Assembly (NCBI GenBank): GCA_030323885.1
Contig: CM059187.1
Location: 128,073,525 to 128,137,524 of the forward strand
Direction: 5' to 3'
DNA length: 64,000 bases
Source: Branchipolynoe longqiensis
Taxonomy: Eukaryota; Annelida; Polychaeta; Phyllodocida; Polynoidae
The notes below the pieces were generated by a model. That model was not told where the DNA came from. It made no database searches and saw only the letters and a list, made by a program, of their open reading frames with translations. A program made the position numbers and the translations under genes. Below are positions 33,543 to 45,494 of the stretch, piece after piece (positions within the stretch are counted from its first letter, which is position 1; every line of letters starts with the position of its first letter).

Positions 33543-34212
33543 CTCCAGTGTCTGTCGAATGCCCGTTTAGGTACCGCCGCCGGCCTCCAGCTGGCGCCGC
33601 CTCCAGCCGGCAGCAGCCGCAACGGTTTTGGTTACTCCCGAATTCATGACCATTTAGATTTCGGTAATACTCGGAGTCAGGAAAATAAGGCGAGTGACTG
33701 CTGTAAATGACACTTCAATGCAGTCCACCCACCAGCACTACACACACCACCTTCAACCCACTGTGGTCCGGTGGACGGCAGGTGGCGGTTGGTGATGGTG
33801 GTGGTGATGGTGATGGTGGTGGTGGTGGGGGGTGGGGGGCGATGGTGTTAGGGATGAGATGAAGTGTGTGCGGGAGTGAGTGGGTTAATCATGATTTTAG
33901 TGTTCATAGATTGGCCACTGTGTGTTTTTTTCTTTGAGGTCTTTGGGCATTTAAATAATCAAAACATGCAATTATATAATATATAGATATATAATATATA
34001 CATTATGTATATATATATATATATGTGTGAGGTACAAACATTATACACTTATAATTAATCGGAAGCTTTCAAACCTTATTATATCCTCAGTCATCTACTA
34101 CTAGTGATCTACTGTACTGATCTGTTATTAATTGTTCATTGCATTAGTTCATTAAGCAGGGGAATTTTCAATCACGAACAATTGCTCTTCAGTTCCACAT
34201 TCCACTGCTCTT
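33543..34212. other. unique sequence with a GGT/GGTGAT patch and AT-rich patch
   Basis: GGTGGTGGTGAT-type repeats at 33780-33845 and TATA-rich sequence at 33975-34025; no gene recognised. Confidence 0.5.
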
Positions 34213-34214
34213 TC

Positions 34215-34365
34215 CACTGTCCTAGTAATGGCGAACACCTGATTAGGTAGCGACTACTATCAATGTTTGAGCCATTGGTTTGACTCCACCAGAGTTCGAA
34301 GACAAGTTTCGAATCTCATGAATTACCAGAGCAAGGCGCTGAACACATTCGGCAACTCCATCTGG
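34215..34365 (-). mobile_element. SINE-1 fragment with diverged head
   Basis: Body phrase CCTAGTAATGGCGAACACC, then CCAGAGTTCGAAG (B-box region) and ACACATTCGGCAACTCC (A-box region), all on the minus strand. Confidence 0.65.
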
Positions 34366-34378
34366 TAATTCATATATA

Positions 34379-34556
34379 CAGTAGAACCTCTCTAACCGAC
34401 CACCTCCACACATTGACCACTCCCCTATATCGATCGCTTTATGTGGGTCCCAGCAATACCAGTGTAGGGGTATTCTAACTCCCTAATCCGACCACCTCCC
34501 TAAACGGACCACTTTAAGTTGGTCCCATGGTCGGTCGATTTAGAGAGGTTTTACTG
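34379..34556 (+). mobile_element. MITE-2, complete 178-bp copy
   Basis: Termini CAGTAGAACCTCTCTAA and TTAGAGAGGTTTTACTG (left with one change), flanked by TA on both sides. The interior contains further CGACCACCTCC inverted motifs. The pattern fits a Tc1/mariner-type MITE. Confidence 0.87.
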
Positions 34557-34689
34557 TATATATATATAACCCCAGAAAACTGCACAATTATAGGAATGAC
34601 AACCAGGTTGCGGACACATTACATGCAGTGCTCTTGGCGCATTACTTGATACTGTGGTGAGTTGTGTTTACATAAATGGCACACCGAAA

Positions 34690-35640
34690 CCCCCATATCC
34701 CAATACCTGACCCTCACCCACACCCACATGCACTCCACACACCCCACCCCATGAACTCCCACACCACACACCACACATACTCTACACGCCCACACGCTCT
34801 ACACCTACACACACTCTACATCCCACACGCTCTACATACCCACACACTCTACATCCCCACACCCTACACACTACACGCCCTACACACCACACACCATACA
34901 CATCACACACCACCCTACACTTCACACATCACACATCCTACACACCACACACCCTACACACCATATACCCTACACATCACACACCACACACCCTAAACAC
35001 CACACTCACTACACACCCTACACACCACACATTCTACACACCACACACCCTACACACCACACACCCTACACACCATACACCCTACGCACCACACATCCTA
35101 CACACCACACATCCTACACATCACACACCCTACACACCACACACCATACACATCACACACTACACCCCCTACACACCACACACCATACATCCTACACCCC
35201 ACACACCATAAACACCACGCACCATATGTACCACACCTCCTACGCACCACATACCCTGCACACCACATACCCTACACCACACACCCAACACACCACGCAC
35301 CCTACACACGTCACACCCTACACACCACCTACTCTACACCCTACACATCACACCCCCTACACACCACACACCCTACACACCACACACCATACACACCACA
35401 CCTCACACACCCTACACCTCACACACTACACACCACACACCACACACATGACACACCATTCACACCACAAACCCTACACAACACACACCCTATACACCAC
35501 ACACACCACACAACACACACCCTATACACCACACACACCACACACCCTACACACCACATGGCACACATACCACGCAGGATACACACTTCACACACATCCC
35601 ACACACTCCACACACCCATGCACCCTATTAACCCCCCCCC
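34690..35640 (+). repeat. CACA/CCCTACACAC degenerate array
   Basis: Irregular repeats of ACACACCCTACACACCAC and relatives over about 950 bp, ending in poly-C runs near 35630 and 35665. Confidence 0.92.
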
Positions 35641-35689
35641 CCCACACACACACAGTCCCCCCTTCCCCCCCCCCCCGACCACCCCCATC

Positions 35690-36895
35690 CCGCAATATAT
35701 CCTAATGATAGGTGGCAAGCGGTCCATCTCAACAAGCCGGGTCTGAGTCTATGTGGCTAGGCGAGGCGAGGCGAGCTGGTGGTGGTGGCAGAGCTGCTCA
35801 CTGTATATAGAGGTCACGTCGTGGCGCAGTCCATGAATGCCGCTCCCGTAATGGTAGCGCTGCGGTCGAGAGTGGTATTCAGGAGCAGCTCGGCACAGCA
35901 GCAGCAGTAGCTTCCACGGCCCAGGCCGGCTCGACCCAGCCCGGCCTGACCGGCCTCTACGCATGGCCTTACTGGGAAGGACGATCACCACGCTTACAGC
36001 TTGACGCCGCGCACAAACTGTTCGCCGATCAGAATCGCTAGAATATTCACAATTGGGGTTTTATCATAGAATTAAGCACACCAACATAACAACCTATATA
36101 ACGTGGTAGACATCTAGTCATATATTGTCCAGAGCAACGAGGTCCTGCTAAAGGAATGGTGATAATAATGGTGCCCTTGCCCCATATGTATACATATATA
36201 TATTTGTTTTAATTTGGAATTTACTGAGTGACTTGCTCGGTGATGTGTTAGGACGAGCAGCTCAGCTGGTGTTCGCCTTTGCGGAGGTTCTCTTCCCCCC
36301 CCCTCCTCCCCCTCCTGCCTCCTTCCAAGAGCCACCGCGAGCAGCTCAACGTGATCCAAATAAGGCGAGCACGGCAGCGACTGCCACCAGCCTTATTGGA
36401 CACCTGTACACCACCACATGGACACAACCACAGAGCTCATCAATGGGTCGCCGCCGCGGGGGAGTTAATTCTCATAATTCCATGAATGATAAAAATCATC
36501 TCTTAAGACATTGTTTATCTATTTAAAAAAAAGGAACATGAGCGGGAGAGGAGAAAAAAAAAGTGTCCTCTCTGTGTGTGTTTGTTTTTTTCAAACCTGA
36601 TAAATGAATTCCATGTAGTGTGTGGGTGTCCATTTTTAATCTTTGTTCTCTCCCCCCCCCCTCTCTGAGAAGAAAAGAACAACATCGTTTCTCCTCAATT
36701 TTGTGTGACAATCAATCTTTCAGAAAATGAAGGCCGTTTTCTGGTGGGACGCACACAACCATTGAATTTGATTCTAGTCATATCAAATGCCGTGACAAAT
36801 GCAGCTTTGCATGCGTGCCGCCATCCCTGTAAGCCTCCGATTCGTCCTGTCGTTCCACCTCTCAGAGAATACGCTCGTCCTTCTAGGTAGAATGA
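35690..36895. other. mixed unique sequence, partly GC-rich, no gene recognised
   Basis: GC-rich at 35755-36020 and 36240-36470. Short open frames there are polar and proline-rich without recognisable domains. I cannot tell whether this is regulatory or coding. Confidence 0.35.
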
Positions 36896-36897
36896 CA

Positions 36898-36980
36898 AGA
36901 CGGGATGGACGAATGAGTTGAGCGTCCGGCTCCCGTTTGGTAGATCGTGGGATTCGAACCCTGGTCGCTTCAAAACATGC
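36898..36980 (+). mobile_element. SINE-1 head fragment, variant 1
   Basis: Head GGACGAATGAGTTGAGCGTC and B-box region GGGATTCGAACCCTGG. The body is absent. It resembles a tRNA but lacks a paired acceptor stem. Confidence 0.65.
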
Positions 36981-37247
36981 AAACTGACCTGTCATGAACT
37001 ATATGTACAGCTTGTGGCCTGTCATGTACACTTCATCGCTAGGGCACTACATCGCGTCCATGTATTCATGAAATACTTAGGGTGCACACTTAGTAGGGTA
37101 GTCTCTTGATCTCTAGATGTCTTCTTTACCAAGTTATTCATTGGTCTTACTTTTCATTTCCTATACTATTGTGTTGATATCAAAGGGAGGGTTCAATTTG
37201 GTCGAATATCTAACCAAAGCAGATTTCATCTAGAACTAATACAAATA

Positions 37248-37427
37248 CAGTAAAACCTCTCTAAATCGACCGACCTCGGGACCGACTTTAAGTGGTCCAT
37301 TTAGGGAGGTGGTCGGTTTCGGGAGTTAGAATATGGTTACAATGGTATTGTTGGGACCCAAATAAAGCGATCGATATAGGGGAGTGGTCGCTCTGTGAAG
37401 GTGGTCGGTTAGAGAGGTTTTACTATG
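37248..37427 (-). mobile_element. MITE-2, complete 180-bp copy
   Basis: Nearly the reverse complement of 34379-34556, with termini CAGTAAAACCTCTCTAA and TTAGAGAGGTTTTACTATG, flanked by TA on both sides. Confidence 0.88.
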
Positions 37428-37429
37428 TA

Positions 37430-37885
37430 CTTATTTCCTGTGTACTAGGTGCATTTGCACGGTTCTAAGCCGTTTTGTCTGTACACAGTGCGCATTTCTA
37501 TACGGTTTTGTTAATTTCCAAATGGAATTGTCTGATGACTAGGCGGGTCTGCTGGAACAATCTGACAATATAATGCAAATTTAGTTGCGACGCATCTAGC
37601 TATATCTGTGGTACCTGAACATGCTATAGACTGTCCACATGTGTTACATTATGTGCATATTCTGCAGCCAAAGCTCGATTTAGGTTTTGAGATGGAAAAC
37701 CTAAATCGAGCTAAATAGATCATAGCTGAATTGAGATATGTGTGCTGCGCTCGTAGAAGAACATCATACCAGCAGCACAATAACCTAATATTGAATGAAC
37801 CAGCCCATTCCTAGCCACAGAGAGTGTCAGGCAAGGCAGCAACAAAAACCAATTTGCTGAGTCTTCAGCACTGTTCAGCTTGTTT
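37430..37885. other. unique sequence, nothing recognised
   Basis: Contains a small inverted motif (GCTCGATTTAGGTTTTGA / AAACCTAAATCGAGC) at 37674-37709, a possible hairpin; otherwise nothing. Confidence 0.45.
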
Positions 37886-37889
37886 AGCG

Positions 37890-38235
37890 GGAGTGAGACA
37901 TAACTCAGGCCGTAGAGTGTCCACCTGTGAGGGTGTCGGTCATCCTATTGATCCTGCTCAGTGGACCCATTTGCAGTTTGGGCTATTTTCCATTCCAACC
38001 AGTGGTCCCCAACTGGTGCATCAACAACTGTGGTATGTGCTGTCCTGTCTGTGCGAAAGGACATACAAAAGATCCCTTGCTGCTTAACAGAAAGAGTAGC
38101 CTATGTGGCAGCAGTGGATTTCCTCCAAAGAAATATGTCAGAATGACCATATGCTTGACATCCAATCCAATACCCGATGATGAAAATGAATGTGCTCTAT
38201 AAGTTTTGTTAAATAAAACAAGCTTTACTTTTTCC
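37890..38235 (+). mobile_element. SINE-2, near full length
   Basis: Plus-strand copy with head CAGGCCGTAGAGTGTCCACC, T-arm-like CCTATTGATCCTGC, body GGGCTATTTTCC, and end TTAAATAAAACAAGC. Matches 18669-18998 in inverse. Confidence 0.82.
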
Positions 38236-38239
38236 GTCT

Positions 38240-38718
38240 TCAGCTTGAGGCATAGACTGTGTCAACTTGAATCAGCGACCACTGTGGAATCTGAAGCCCT
38301 GCCATGTGTGATGGTACACAGTGGTGTTTTTTTCTGTGCGGGTGTCCCTTTGATGACAGGACGCCTGTGTTACGGCAGGAAAACCTTGGTCTACACGAAA
38401 CTAATATCCTGAGAAGACACGTTTAGCAGAAGCATCAGAAGGCGTTTTGAATGTTCGTAGCTCGACGATTTCGAGGCTGCATACCATTAGAGCTGAGAGC
38501 TACGAGCTTTGTATAGGCTACCACAAGCCTGCATCAAAGAAGAGGATAATAATAATAATAATAATAATGACGTGGCAACTATGAGAGGTATCGGCAGTTA
38601 AGGCAAATAAAAAACCTTTGCAAATTGAAACATTCATATAGATATGTGATTATATTATATACTTTAGCCGACATATGACACAAAGTCGAAATTATTGCCT
38701 TGCGTATAATGTAGTATT
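38240..38718. other. unique sequence, nothing recognised
   Basis: Only an (AAT)n run at 38548-38570 stands out. Confidence 0.45.
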
Positions 38719-38719
38719 T

Positions 38720-39006
38720 ATGTTTGTTTGGGTTTTACGCCAAGCACCATCTCAGGTCGGGTACCTACTTGTGACGCTCATGGCAACTTTATAGTGCTGC
38801 CACCATGGCCCGATATCCCACAGGATCATATTATCCTAATACTCTGCTAACCAGTCCTTGCCCTATCCTAGTACTAATGCCGACCCCCAGGCTCGGTAGA
38901 AAACAAGTATCAATTTTGTAAGTAATTCATTTTACTCTGCTGGGATTCGAACTCCCGAACTTCCACGCGGGAACCCTGCACTCTACCGATTCCGCTACCG
39001 TGTCCG
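38720..39006 (-). mobile_element. SINE-1, head variant 2
   Basis: Minus-strand copy ending in the head GGTAGCGGAATCGGTAGAGT. A short body deletion removes the phrase around the CCCACTGGGAAATC region. Confidence 0.78.
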
Positions 39007-39129
39007 ATGTACTATTATGCATGGGCTAATAATGCCACGTGCACATTGAAACCACTACCGTTACACAGGTGTTATGTGACCCCAGCATACATTACCTGTA
39101 CCTTACCATGTGGACTATGTATTATTTAA

Positions 39130-39400
39130 CATTGCATAGTCTGATGGTTTTGAGTTTCTGTCATCTTCTCAGGTGAAAATATTTAGTTGATCGGTATAAT
39201 CCACCTGTCTTTAGTCTGAAGTAACTTCGCTTCAAAGTGACCAACTTTGGATATATTTGAAGTGTGAACATGTGATCGATTGATTGGTGGTTGCTTTACG
39301 CCGTGTCGGCAGCATAGGCCATATTCACGGCGAGACATGTGAACTTAATTTTGGCAGGCTTGTCAAAACTATGACGCCATATGTTCTATTACATTGCCCT
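39130..39400 (+). mobile_element. MITE-1 left half carrying a small insertion
   Basis: ATTGCATAGTCTGATGGTTTTG and the following MITE-1 sequence to about 39400. It is interrupted at 39276-39334 by a 59-bp SINE-like fragment bounded by the direct repeat ACATGTGA (39268-39275 and 39335-39342). The same fragment type recurs at about 39542-39620 (GGCCATATTCATGGCGAGA). Confidence 0.72.
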
Positions 39401-39967
39401 TCTAAGCGCAATGAATGCTTAATAAAATGAACCGGTCAGGTCGCCTAGGCTGTCTGGCTTATCATATGGTATTTGTCTCTCAGTAAGTGCATGCGTTTTG
39501 CTATATCTTGTTACTGGCTCCAGTGTAGATATATTTTAATCGGAGTGAGTGAGTAAGTGATTTGGGAGGTTTACACGATGTCGGTAACTATGGCCATATT
39601 CATGGCGAGATGTTTTTATATTTCATACTTCAGTTATTTATATGTATATATATTTCTTTTTTAATGTCGACTCTATCACTCAACAGAGACGTGACGTTTT
39701 TGTTTGTAAGAGTACAAGTTTGTATAAGAGCAAAACCAAAGGTAGAATCATAGAAGTCAATACAATTCAGCTGTTTTCAGAAATACAATGATTAATTCAC
39801 CTTTCACATTTTTAAATGGCATTGCAGATTTTCCGTTTGAGGCAAGCATTGTCGGTACAATTCAAAATCGCTACAATCCAATAATATCGGAGTTTTCTTT
39901 TCATCCTTACACCTGTAATAGTTGGTTTTTTTAACCCAAAAACTAACATGTTGTTGGTTGGCTAACT

Positions 39968-40247
39968 TTGTTTGTTTGTTGTTGTTTTACGTCCTAGCAA
40001 CATCTAAGGTCATATCAGGATGAGTACCGACTTGTGACAGTACGCACTCATGGCGATTTTATAGTGCTGCCTCAGTGGGAAATCAGGCCGCTGGCACCAT
40101 GACCCGATATTCCACTCAGTCACATTATCCTGACACCGAGCTAACCAGCCCTTGCCCTATCCTAATAATGCCGAGCACCAGGCTAGGAAGCGACAAGTAT
40201 ACATTTTTAAGTCATTCGTTTGACTCAACCGGGAACCAAACTCTTGG
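39968..40247 (-). mobile_element. SINE-1
   Basis: Minus-strand copy from TTGTTGTTGTTTTACGTCCT to the edge of the head (GACTCAACCGGGAAC). Confidence 0.82.
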
Positions 40248-40349
40248 CTAACTAGTTGCTATGTACAAAGAATTCTTTTATTTGGCGCCTATGCTTTTGC
40301 CTAGGAGCGGAAGTATCAATACGGAAAATATCGGCTCCATTTTGTTGAA

Positions 40350-40626
40350 GTTTGCTTCTTGGAGTTTGTATGTCCTGGCAACATGTATGATCATATCAGA
40401 ATAGGTGCCAACTTATGAGAGTGCGCAATCAGGGCGCTTTATAGTGCGTCCCACTGAGAGACCAATTAGCCCGCACCATGAGCCAATTTCTAACTCAGTC
40501 ACATTATCATGATACTGAGCTAACCAGTCCTTGCCCAAAACTAGTAATCAAAAGTGCCAGGCTTGGTAGTGACAAGTATAAATTTGGTAAGTCATTGGTT
40601 TGGCTCGAGCGCGATTCCAATTCCCG
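40350..40626 (-). mobile_element. SINE-1
   Basis: Diverged minus-strand copy from GGAGTTTGTATGTCCTGGCA to GGCTCGAGCGCGATTCCAAT. Confidence 0.75.
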
Positions 40627-40745
40627 ACTAGTTTGTTCAGTGACTTTAGGTAACTTACTTCAGTTACTGAAATTACGGTAGTTCTGTTCTATTTGTCTGG
40701 TAATACACTAATGGTGTTATACACGGTATACAATTGTGTACAATA

Positions 40746-41097
40746 AAGCTGCATAGTCCGATGAAATATCAAATTTTCAAAACCAAACCAATTATTTAGA
40801 CTTGATTTTACATAGCTAACTTAGATACTGATGCACTTATTGAGCATTTGTCTCTGCATCATAGAAGGCAATACAGAGTCAATTTAACAAAACTTGTTAC
40901 TGCAAAAGTATATGGTGTCAGAGTTTTGGCAAGCTTGCCAACACTAATTTCCCATGTTTGCACTCAAAATATCTAAAAGGTTTACCATTTAAAATAAAAG
41001 TAACTTTGAACTAATGTAAAGTAGATACTAGTGGTGGATCTAATATTTTTATCTCAGAAAAAATACAGAAATTCAAAACCATCGGACTATGCAACTT
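40746..41097 (-). mobile_element. MITE-1, complete copy
   Basis: 352 bp with termini AAGCTGCATAGTCCGATG and CATCGGACTATGCAACTT, flanked by TA. Confidence 0.88.
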
Positions 41098-41099
41098 TA

Positions 41100-41630
41100 A
41101 TATATTAATATCATAATGCCACTTTTGCTGAAGGCAGTGTTTCATGGGTCTCATGTCTGATGCTTTGTCTGATGTTCTTTAACCTTTCTGAGTACTTTCT
41201 CTTTTGTAGTCTCCAGAACGACATTAGGGGTTAGATTTGCTATGAATTTACAAGTCTTTGGTTTGTCGTTTGTTGGAATTGGTTAACAAGGTTTGCTCCG
41301 ATGTCGATGAAATAGTTACTTCGGTCACTTGTTAATTAGGAATCCTCACATCTGTATTGCCATAAACTATTTTATTATAATTTGGGGGGGGGGGGGGGGT
41401 TCAGGTAAAATTTTACGTAGCTTATTCCAATATTTTAGGGGGTGTTGTGGATGTGGTTGATAACTTGGTTGAGGTAATAAACATCCAGATTTAGCCTTTT
41501 TTACTTAGGCCTTTGCCTTCCTTCTCATACATTTGGCCATAAACCTCTCATCTTGATACTGAGATGAATCAGCTTTCTGGACACACGAATCCATCTCGGT
41601 TTGCAATTTGCCGTAGAACTTATAATATAA
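41100..41630. other. unique sequence, nothing recognised
   Basis: A poly-G run at 41384-41398; no gene or repeat copy recognised. Confidence 0.45.
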
Positions 41631-41635
41631 AAGCC

Positions 41636-42048
41636 ATGGGAATTATTCAAGAAATGACACAGGCATTATTAAAGAAAAGCCATATGAATTATTAAAGAAA
41701 TGTCAAAGGAATTATTAAAGAAATGCTATAGGAATCATTAAAGAAATCCTATAGGAATTATTAAAGAAAAGCCATAGGATTTATTAAAGAAATGCTATAG
41801 AATTTATTAAATAAAACCATAGGAATTATTTTTAAAATGCCATAGGAATTATTAAAGAAAAGCCGTAGGAATCATTAAAGAAATGCCATAGGAATTATTC
41901 AAGAAAAGCCATAGGAATTATTAAAGAAAAGCCATAGAAATTATTAAAGAAAACCCATAGGAATTATTAAAGAAATGCTATAGGAATTATTAAAGAAATG
42001 GTATAGGAATTATTAATGAAATGCCATATGAATTATCAAAGAAAGGCC
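41636..42048 (+). repeat. 23-bp minisatellite (GAATTATTAAAGAAATGCYATAG)
   Basis: About 18 units of the AT-rich phrase GAATTATTAAAGAAA followed by TGCTATAG or AGCCATAG. The only strongly AT-rich minisatellite in the window apart from TA tracts. Confidence 0.95.
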
Positions 42049-42109
42049 ACGTCGCCCTTTCCGCTGTCACCAGAGACTACACGCCCTCCTCACAATGCAC
42101 GGTCATGGC

Positions 42110-42955
42110 CTTTCTAACTCACCCGCCCACGACCCCCACCCGACCCCCACCCGACCCCCACCTACACCAGCCCAAGCCCCACAACCCCCACTCTACCGCC
42201 ATTACAGTAGTCCACGCCCCACGACCCCCACCGCGATCCCCACCTACACCACGCCCGCCGCCCCCTTCACCCTCCCACCACCCGACTACACACACGCCTC
42301 CCTCCCCACCGACGTGACCAAGATCCCCACCAAACCACCACACCTACCCTACCCCCATACCACACCCTATCCCTCCTCCAGTACATCCACACCACATTCA
42401 CACCACCTACACTCCACAGCACCCCTCCACCACCACCACCACACTCACCTACCACTCACTACAAGCACACCCATCACCCACCAATTTGCCCACCTCCATC
42501 AATCTGTACCTCAGCCGAAAGCCTCCTTGTCCACTCCATCCCACCCTCCCACCCTCCCACCCTCCCACCCTCCCACCCTCCCACTCCATCCCCCCCCCCT
42601 TCCCCCTCCCACCGTTCCATTCCATCCCCCCTCCCCCTCCCAACGCCACCCTCACACCCTCACACCCTCACACCCTCACACCCTCACACCCTCACACCCG
42701 CTGTCACACTCTCACACCCTCACACCCTCACACCCTCACACCCTCACACCCTCACACGCTCACACCCACACCTCACACCCTCACACCCTCACACCCTCAC
42801 TCCCTCACACCCTCTCACCCTCACACCCACCAACTCTCACACCCTCACACCCTCCCATCATCATCCCTCCCCCTCCCCCTCCCTCTCCCCCCTACCCCTC
42901 ATCCCCCTCCCCTCTTCCCCCAACCCCCTCCCCACCACCCTCCCTGACCACGGAG
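42110..42955 (+). repeat. C-rich low-complexity with CCTCACAC hexa/octamer arrays
   Basis: CCCACCCGACC repeats at the start, (CACCCTCC)n near 42540-42590, (ACCCTCAC)n near 42645-42850, then C/T-rich sequence. Proline- and threonine-rich open frames on the plus strand are composition artefacts. Confidence 0.9.
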
Positions 42956-42959
42956 CCAT

Positions 42960-43555
42960 GCTAGGAGTAGGACCATGTGAACACCTTTCACCGCCCCCTA
43001 CACGCCCTGCCTACACAACCGACGCCAAGCTACGCGACCTGTGTTCTGGAGGGACCCAGAACCCTGATAATAAATCAGCAGGATGGGGGTGAGGAAGGGG
43101 TCAGTGTCATTTGTCCAGGCTAAGGTTGGCAGCGAGGACCTGTCGTACTTACTGACTACTCACCATTCACGTCAATGCAAGAAACTTGCAACGTGCGTAC
43201 CCAATCTCTACCCAGCAAATATCTAGCTATAGAGGGCGCTCAAAGCGCTATCTCCTGACACCATCTTCGCATGTGGTGCAGAAAGGTGGGGGGGGGGGAG
43301 GCATTTGGGCATCATTCTTTTCGAATTCAAGGGTCTTCTAAGATTAAGTGACGCGCTTACTTATTGGTCACACGGGGCGAAGGAGGCGCAATAGGCCTCC
43401 CGGGGATGGGATGGTGTTGGAGGGGGGGTGGGGGGGGGGGGGAGTAAGCCTGGTACCTGGTGAGCCAGGCTTCTGTGGTGAGAGCTGCCCCTTGAGATGC
43501 CCCAAATATCGCTCGCCCATATCCATCCCGAGGTAAGTCCGTTATGTCTGACGAG
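42960..43555. other. mixed unique sequence, nothing recognised
   Basis: Two poly-G runs near 43288 and 43425; no gene recognised. Confidence 0.45.
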
Positions 43556-43559
43556 CATT

Positions 43560-43690
43560 TAAAGGTGAATAGTCTGATAAAAGTATAACATTTTCAAAAG
43601 CAAGACACTTATCTTGATTTGAATTGACATATCCAATTTAGATAGCAGTGCATTAAGATTAATTGTGTGTATATTAGCCAGGGCTTCTAG
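43560..43690 (-). mobile_element. MITE-1 fragment (right end, diverged)
   Basis: GAATAGTCTGATAAAAGTATAAC followed by MITE-1-like TTTCAAAAGCAAGACACTTA, fading after about 43675. Confidence 0.6.
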
Positions 43691-43717
43691 GAAATGCAAT
43701 CTCATGTCTGTTTATAC

Positions 43718-44403
43718 CCCTGTCACACTACGACGTAACGAGCCAACGTGAGCCTAACGTGGTCATGTTTCGTCATTACGTTGGGTTACGTCATGATGAC
43801 GTCAGAATGACGTCAGAATGACGTCAAGCTATGTCACATTACGTCGTGTTACGTCGAGTTACGTCAAGGTTTTGGACATGTTCAAAACTTTCGATGTAGC
43901 TCGAATGTAAGGGTTTACGTTCGCCGTACGTTCTGTTCACGTTCAGTGAACGTCAATGACGTTAAACAGACATTATTCCAACGCTGCTCACTACGTTCAA
44001 CTACGTTCCTCTATGTTGACCCACATTAAACCGAGTGCAAATGGCCACGTGGCATAATGGGAACGTCAGGAGAACGTCAGGAGAACGTCAGGAGAACGTC
44101 AGGAGAACATCAGGAGAACGTCAGGAGAACATGCATTCAACATACGTTCAACATCTCATGAGGTATCTAACGTCATGTAACGTTCTTCTGGCGATGGAAT
44201 AACATTCATAATGTTCCGTGAGCGTAGTGACGTTGTTCTCTCTCGTTGAATGACGGTATCACTACGCTTTACTGATGTTACGCTCTCGTCCACTATGCTG
44301 CATCCACGTTCAACTTGTGCCCAAATTTGCATACTACGCCGAGAAGTTCAACGTTCTTCACGTTCTCCCTACACTGACGTCATTACGTCGTAGTGTGACA
44401 GGG
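43718..44403. mobile_element. CCCTGTCACACTACG-type TIR element, copy B (complete)
   Basis: Perfect 21-bp terminal inverted repeats: 43718-43738 begins CCCTGTCACACTACGACG and 44383-44403 is its exact reverse complement. The interior holds a TTACGTCRWG array (about 43780-43870), the core phrase GGACATGTTCAAAACTTTCG (43873-43892), a six-unit AACGTCAGGAG array (about 44062-44130), and many ACGTT/AACGT motifs. No coding sequence is present, so it is non-autonomous. The superfamily is not identified. Confidence 0.82.
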
Positions 44404-44572
44404 CCATTAGATGGACACCTTCTATGGCTGGCACCGAATAGCTTACATCGCCTGAGCAGAGGAAGGAAAACACCAATGAGCATGTGTGCCAACCGGGAGG
44501 TAGGGTGGCTGGGGTGGGGTGGCTGGGTGGGAGGGTGGGATTTCTCTGTACAATTCCATGTAGGCAGATTCG

Positions 44573-44895
44573 GTTGCTTGTTGGGAGTTTAACTCCCGAG
44601 CAACATCTAAGGTCATATCAGGATGGTTATCGATTTGTGACAGTGTACACTCATGGTGACCTTATAGTGTTGTCCCACTAGGAGACCAGGCTACCAGCAC
44701 CATGACCTCATATCACACTCAGTCACATTATTCTGACACTGAGCCAACCAGTCCTTGCCCTATCCCAATAATGCTGAGTGCCTGGCTAGGAAGTGACAAG
44801 TATCAATTTTTAAGTCATCGGTTTGACTCGACCAGGGTCCCACGATCTACCAAAGCGGGAGATGGACGCTCACCTGATTCGGCCATCCCTTCTGG
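44573..44895 (-). mobile_element. SINE-1, head variant 1 (partly deleted)
   Basis: Minus-strand copy ending in a head with CACGATCTACCAAAGCGGGA and GATTCGGCCATCCC. Confidence 0.8.
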
Positions 44896-44996
44896 CTCAT
44901 GCAGGTGGATGTGTAGTCGAATCCTCTTTATATCAAATTTTGTGTAATGGTGGGTTGTACCTAAACCATAGTATTATTTAACAATTGCTTTGTCAC

Positions 44997-45225
44997 CGGA
45001 CGAGATGGATGAGTAGGTAGAGTGTCTGCCTCCCAAGAGTCACGGAGGCTGTGAGTGAATCGATAACAGCGCTCGCTGGTTCTTTGTACGGAAGGTCCAG
45101 TGCTCGAATCCTGGCGCAGTTAAAGCAATGCCGTATACAATATATACGTATCGCTAACTAGCCGAGCGCTCTGCATTGTTCTGAAATTGCAAGGATTGGT
45201 TTCCAACTCATTCGGCCACCCTATC
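44997..45225 (+). mobile_element. SINE-1-like composite, diverged head
   Basis: tRNA-like head GATGGATGAGTAGGTAGAGT with B-box-like GTGCTCGAATCCTGG, followed by rearranged body sequence and an inverted head scrap near 45205-45228. Confidence 0.55.
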
Positions 45226-45369
45226 TGCTTCACACTGGTTTCAATCAATCAATCAATCAATAGGATACAGCTATAATAGGCCTTGGACCTGTTAGCCAGT
45301 CTTAATTAATAGAAATGGAGACATTTGTTCAGATGTGGTGGATTGTAACAACTGTCACTGGCTCCAATA

Positions 45370-45490
45370 TATATATGTAATGCTTGACCAGTATGCATCC
45401 AGTCGGGACTTGAAACAGTTCACTGAGTCTGCTGCTACGACACTCTTCGGCAAGTCATTCCACAGGTCAACCACCCTAAAGCCTCACTAT
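45370..45490 (-). pseudogene. decayed LINE ORF2 C-terminal fragment
   Basis: On the minus strand the frame reads RVVDLWNDLPKSVVAADSVN and then FKSRLDAYW. This pattern (RVV-x-x-WN-x-LP ... FK-x-x-LD-x-W) is a common C-terminal signature of non-LTR retrotransposon RT proteins. Upstream the frame is interrupted by a stop codon. It is a different LINE family from that at 59 kb. Confidence 0.6.
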
Positions 45491-45494
45491 TTGG

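Noticed and set aside
43869..43895. p53-type half-sites (RRRCATGYYY) at the cores of TIR copies A and B
   Set aside because: Single decamers occur often by chance, copy C does not keep the pattern, and no paired half-sites are present.
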